Source: Methanoregulaceae archaeon (GTDB lineage Archaea; Halobacteriota; Methanomicrobia; Methanomicrobiales; Methanospirillaceae). Taken from it: DNA of 6,499 nt. The stretch lies in assembly GCA_028679405.1 (NCBI GenBank), contig JAJRBP010000006.1:1-6499 (forward strand). The letters are read 5' to 3'. Positions 6,051-6,499 of this stretch are shown one piece after another (the first letter of the stretch is position 1; every line of letters begins with the position of its first letter). Made by a program: the position numbers and the translations under genes. The notes under the pieces were generated by a model. The model saw nothing but the letters and a program-made list of their open reading frames with translations. It did not search any database and was not told the DNA's origin.

Positions 6051-6051
6051 A

Positions 6052-6499
6052 TCAGGCCCCGATTGATGCAAGGTCCCCCGGCTCCCTCATGAAGAGCCAG
6101 TACCCGTGCCCGGGGTACATGGGAAGTGTATCGCTGTGTCCGGAGCTCCCCCCATTGATGATCGAGGACTCGTACCGCTGGCCTGACGCATCGAAACCGA
6201 TGGCAATCGTCCACTCGTCTCGGACCGACTGAAACGCATCCCGGGCGGCGGAGGGTGTGATATCAGAGAACCCGATCGCATTCCAGCCGGCCGGAAGGTG
6301 CTTCATCGCCGGCGACTGGATGGGGTCGTCCAGGTAAGCCAGGGGGAGGAGGGTATTGGAACGTGAATACACCCAAATCCCCTCCAGGGGCATGACGATA
6401 TCCGATGCCTCCATCTGGAAAAAGCTCCGGCTCTCGCCATCGTAACACCAGATCGAACGCCCTCCGGTGTCTATTCCTCCAAATACCATGCTTGCGTTA
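6052..6499 (-). CDS. C-terminal part of a probable secreted/surface protein (5' partial)
   Basis: The frame is open to the right window edge, with at least three sense codons before the ATG at 6489, so this is the 3' end of a longer gene and that ATG is unlikely to be the start. Counting from it, 145 residues are visible. They contain two related modules: IWCYDGESRSFF with PLEGIWVYSRSNTLLPL (13-50), and AIGFDASGQRYE with PGHGYWLFMREPGDLASI (96-143), joined by HLPAGWNAIGFSDITP (64-79). The pattern 'aGWN-IGF ... P-GYWLF ... L' is one I associate with the C-termini of large extracellular proteins of Methanomicrobiales, often after repeat domains. The part seen has no signal peptide, transmembrane anchor or sorting signal; the chain ends directly after the second module. 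Function is unknown. It is transcribed towards the mmp operon, is functionally unrelated to it, and its stop lies 10 bp from the mmp7 stop. Confidence 0.75.
   Translation of the reverse strand, partial: NASMVFGGIDTGGRSIWCYDGESRSFFQMEASDIVMPLEGIWVYSRSNTLLPLAYLDDPIQSPAMKHLPAGWNAIGFSDITPSAARDAFQSVRDEWTIAIGFDASGQRYESSIINGGSSGHSDTLPMYPGHGYWLFMREPGDLASIGA

Noticed and set aside
5531..6232. A plus-strand frame running from mmp7 across the junction into the convergent gene.
   Set aside because: It has composition typical of an out-of-frame reading (Arg/Gly-rich), crosses the terminator and overlaps two supported genes.
6487..6489. ATG of the minus-strand gene as a true start of a 145-residue protein.
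   Set aside because: The frame stays open to the window edge, the first residues have no signal peptide, and the first module would start abruptly, so the gene most likely continues upstream.

Overview
The window looks like chromosomal DNA of a GC-rich methanogenic archaeon, most likely of the order Methanomicrobiales. Six of the eight genes are recognisable as 'methanogenesis marker' (Mmp) proteins, and a seventh is the ATPase of methyl-coenzyme M reductase (MCR) activation. The eighth ends in a surface-protein domain of a style I associate with Methanomicrobiales. Taxonomy below order level is not supported by what can be seen.

Layout. Positions 1-6041 are one tightly packed plus-strand gene string: atwA (component A2; the window opens inside it, so only its C-terminal ABC cassette is present), mmp3, mmp6, mmp5, mmp15, mmp17 and mmp7. 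Spacings are 12 nt, a 4-nt ATGA overlap, 1 nt, a 4-nt ATGA overlap, 0 nt and a 4-nt GTGA overlap. This is a single translationally coupled operon whose promoter lies upstream of the window. It ends at a seven-T run (6044-6050). Positions 6052-6499 are a convergent minus-strand gene, entering from the right edge, that encodes the C-terminal part of a probable secreted or surface protein. Only 10 bp separate the two convergent genes. No stretch over 300 bases lacks a gene, and I see no tRNA, rRNA, CRISPR, IS element or DNA repeat.

How the genes work together. MCR is active only when its nickel cofactor F430 is reduced to Ni(I), a very low-potential reaction driven by ATP. Biochemistry in other methanogens places component A2, McrC, Mmp3, Mmp7 and Mmp17 in the activation complex, which carries nitrogenase-precursor-type Fe-S clusters (recalled literature, not shown here). 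The operon has A2, Mmp3, Mmp7 and Mmp17, and adds Mmp5, Mmp6 and Mmp15, whose roles are not established. mcrC is not in the window.

The most interesting things read from the proteins are these. (a) Mmp3 appears to be built from three divergent cyclophilin-like units behind a small beta-grasp-like N-terminus. (b) Mmp15 is an ATP-dependent 'archerase' activator of the 2-hydroxyacyl-CoA dehydratase type with both cluster cysteines kept, fused to an N-terminal region that resembles the C-terminal part of the dehydratase subunit it would normally activate. (c) Mmp7 has a McrC-like core, so Mmp7 and McrC may form a paralogous pair in the complex. (d) Mmp5 carries a clear CxxC motif. These suggest a second ATP-driven low-potential redox module encoded alongside the known one.
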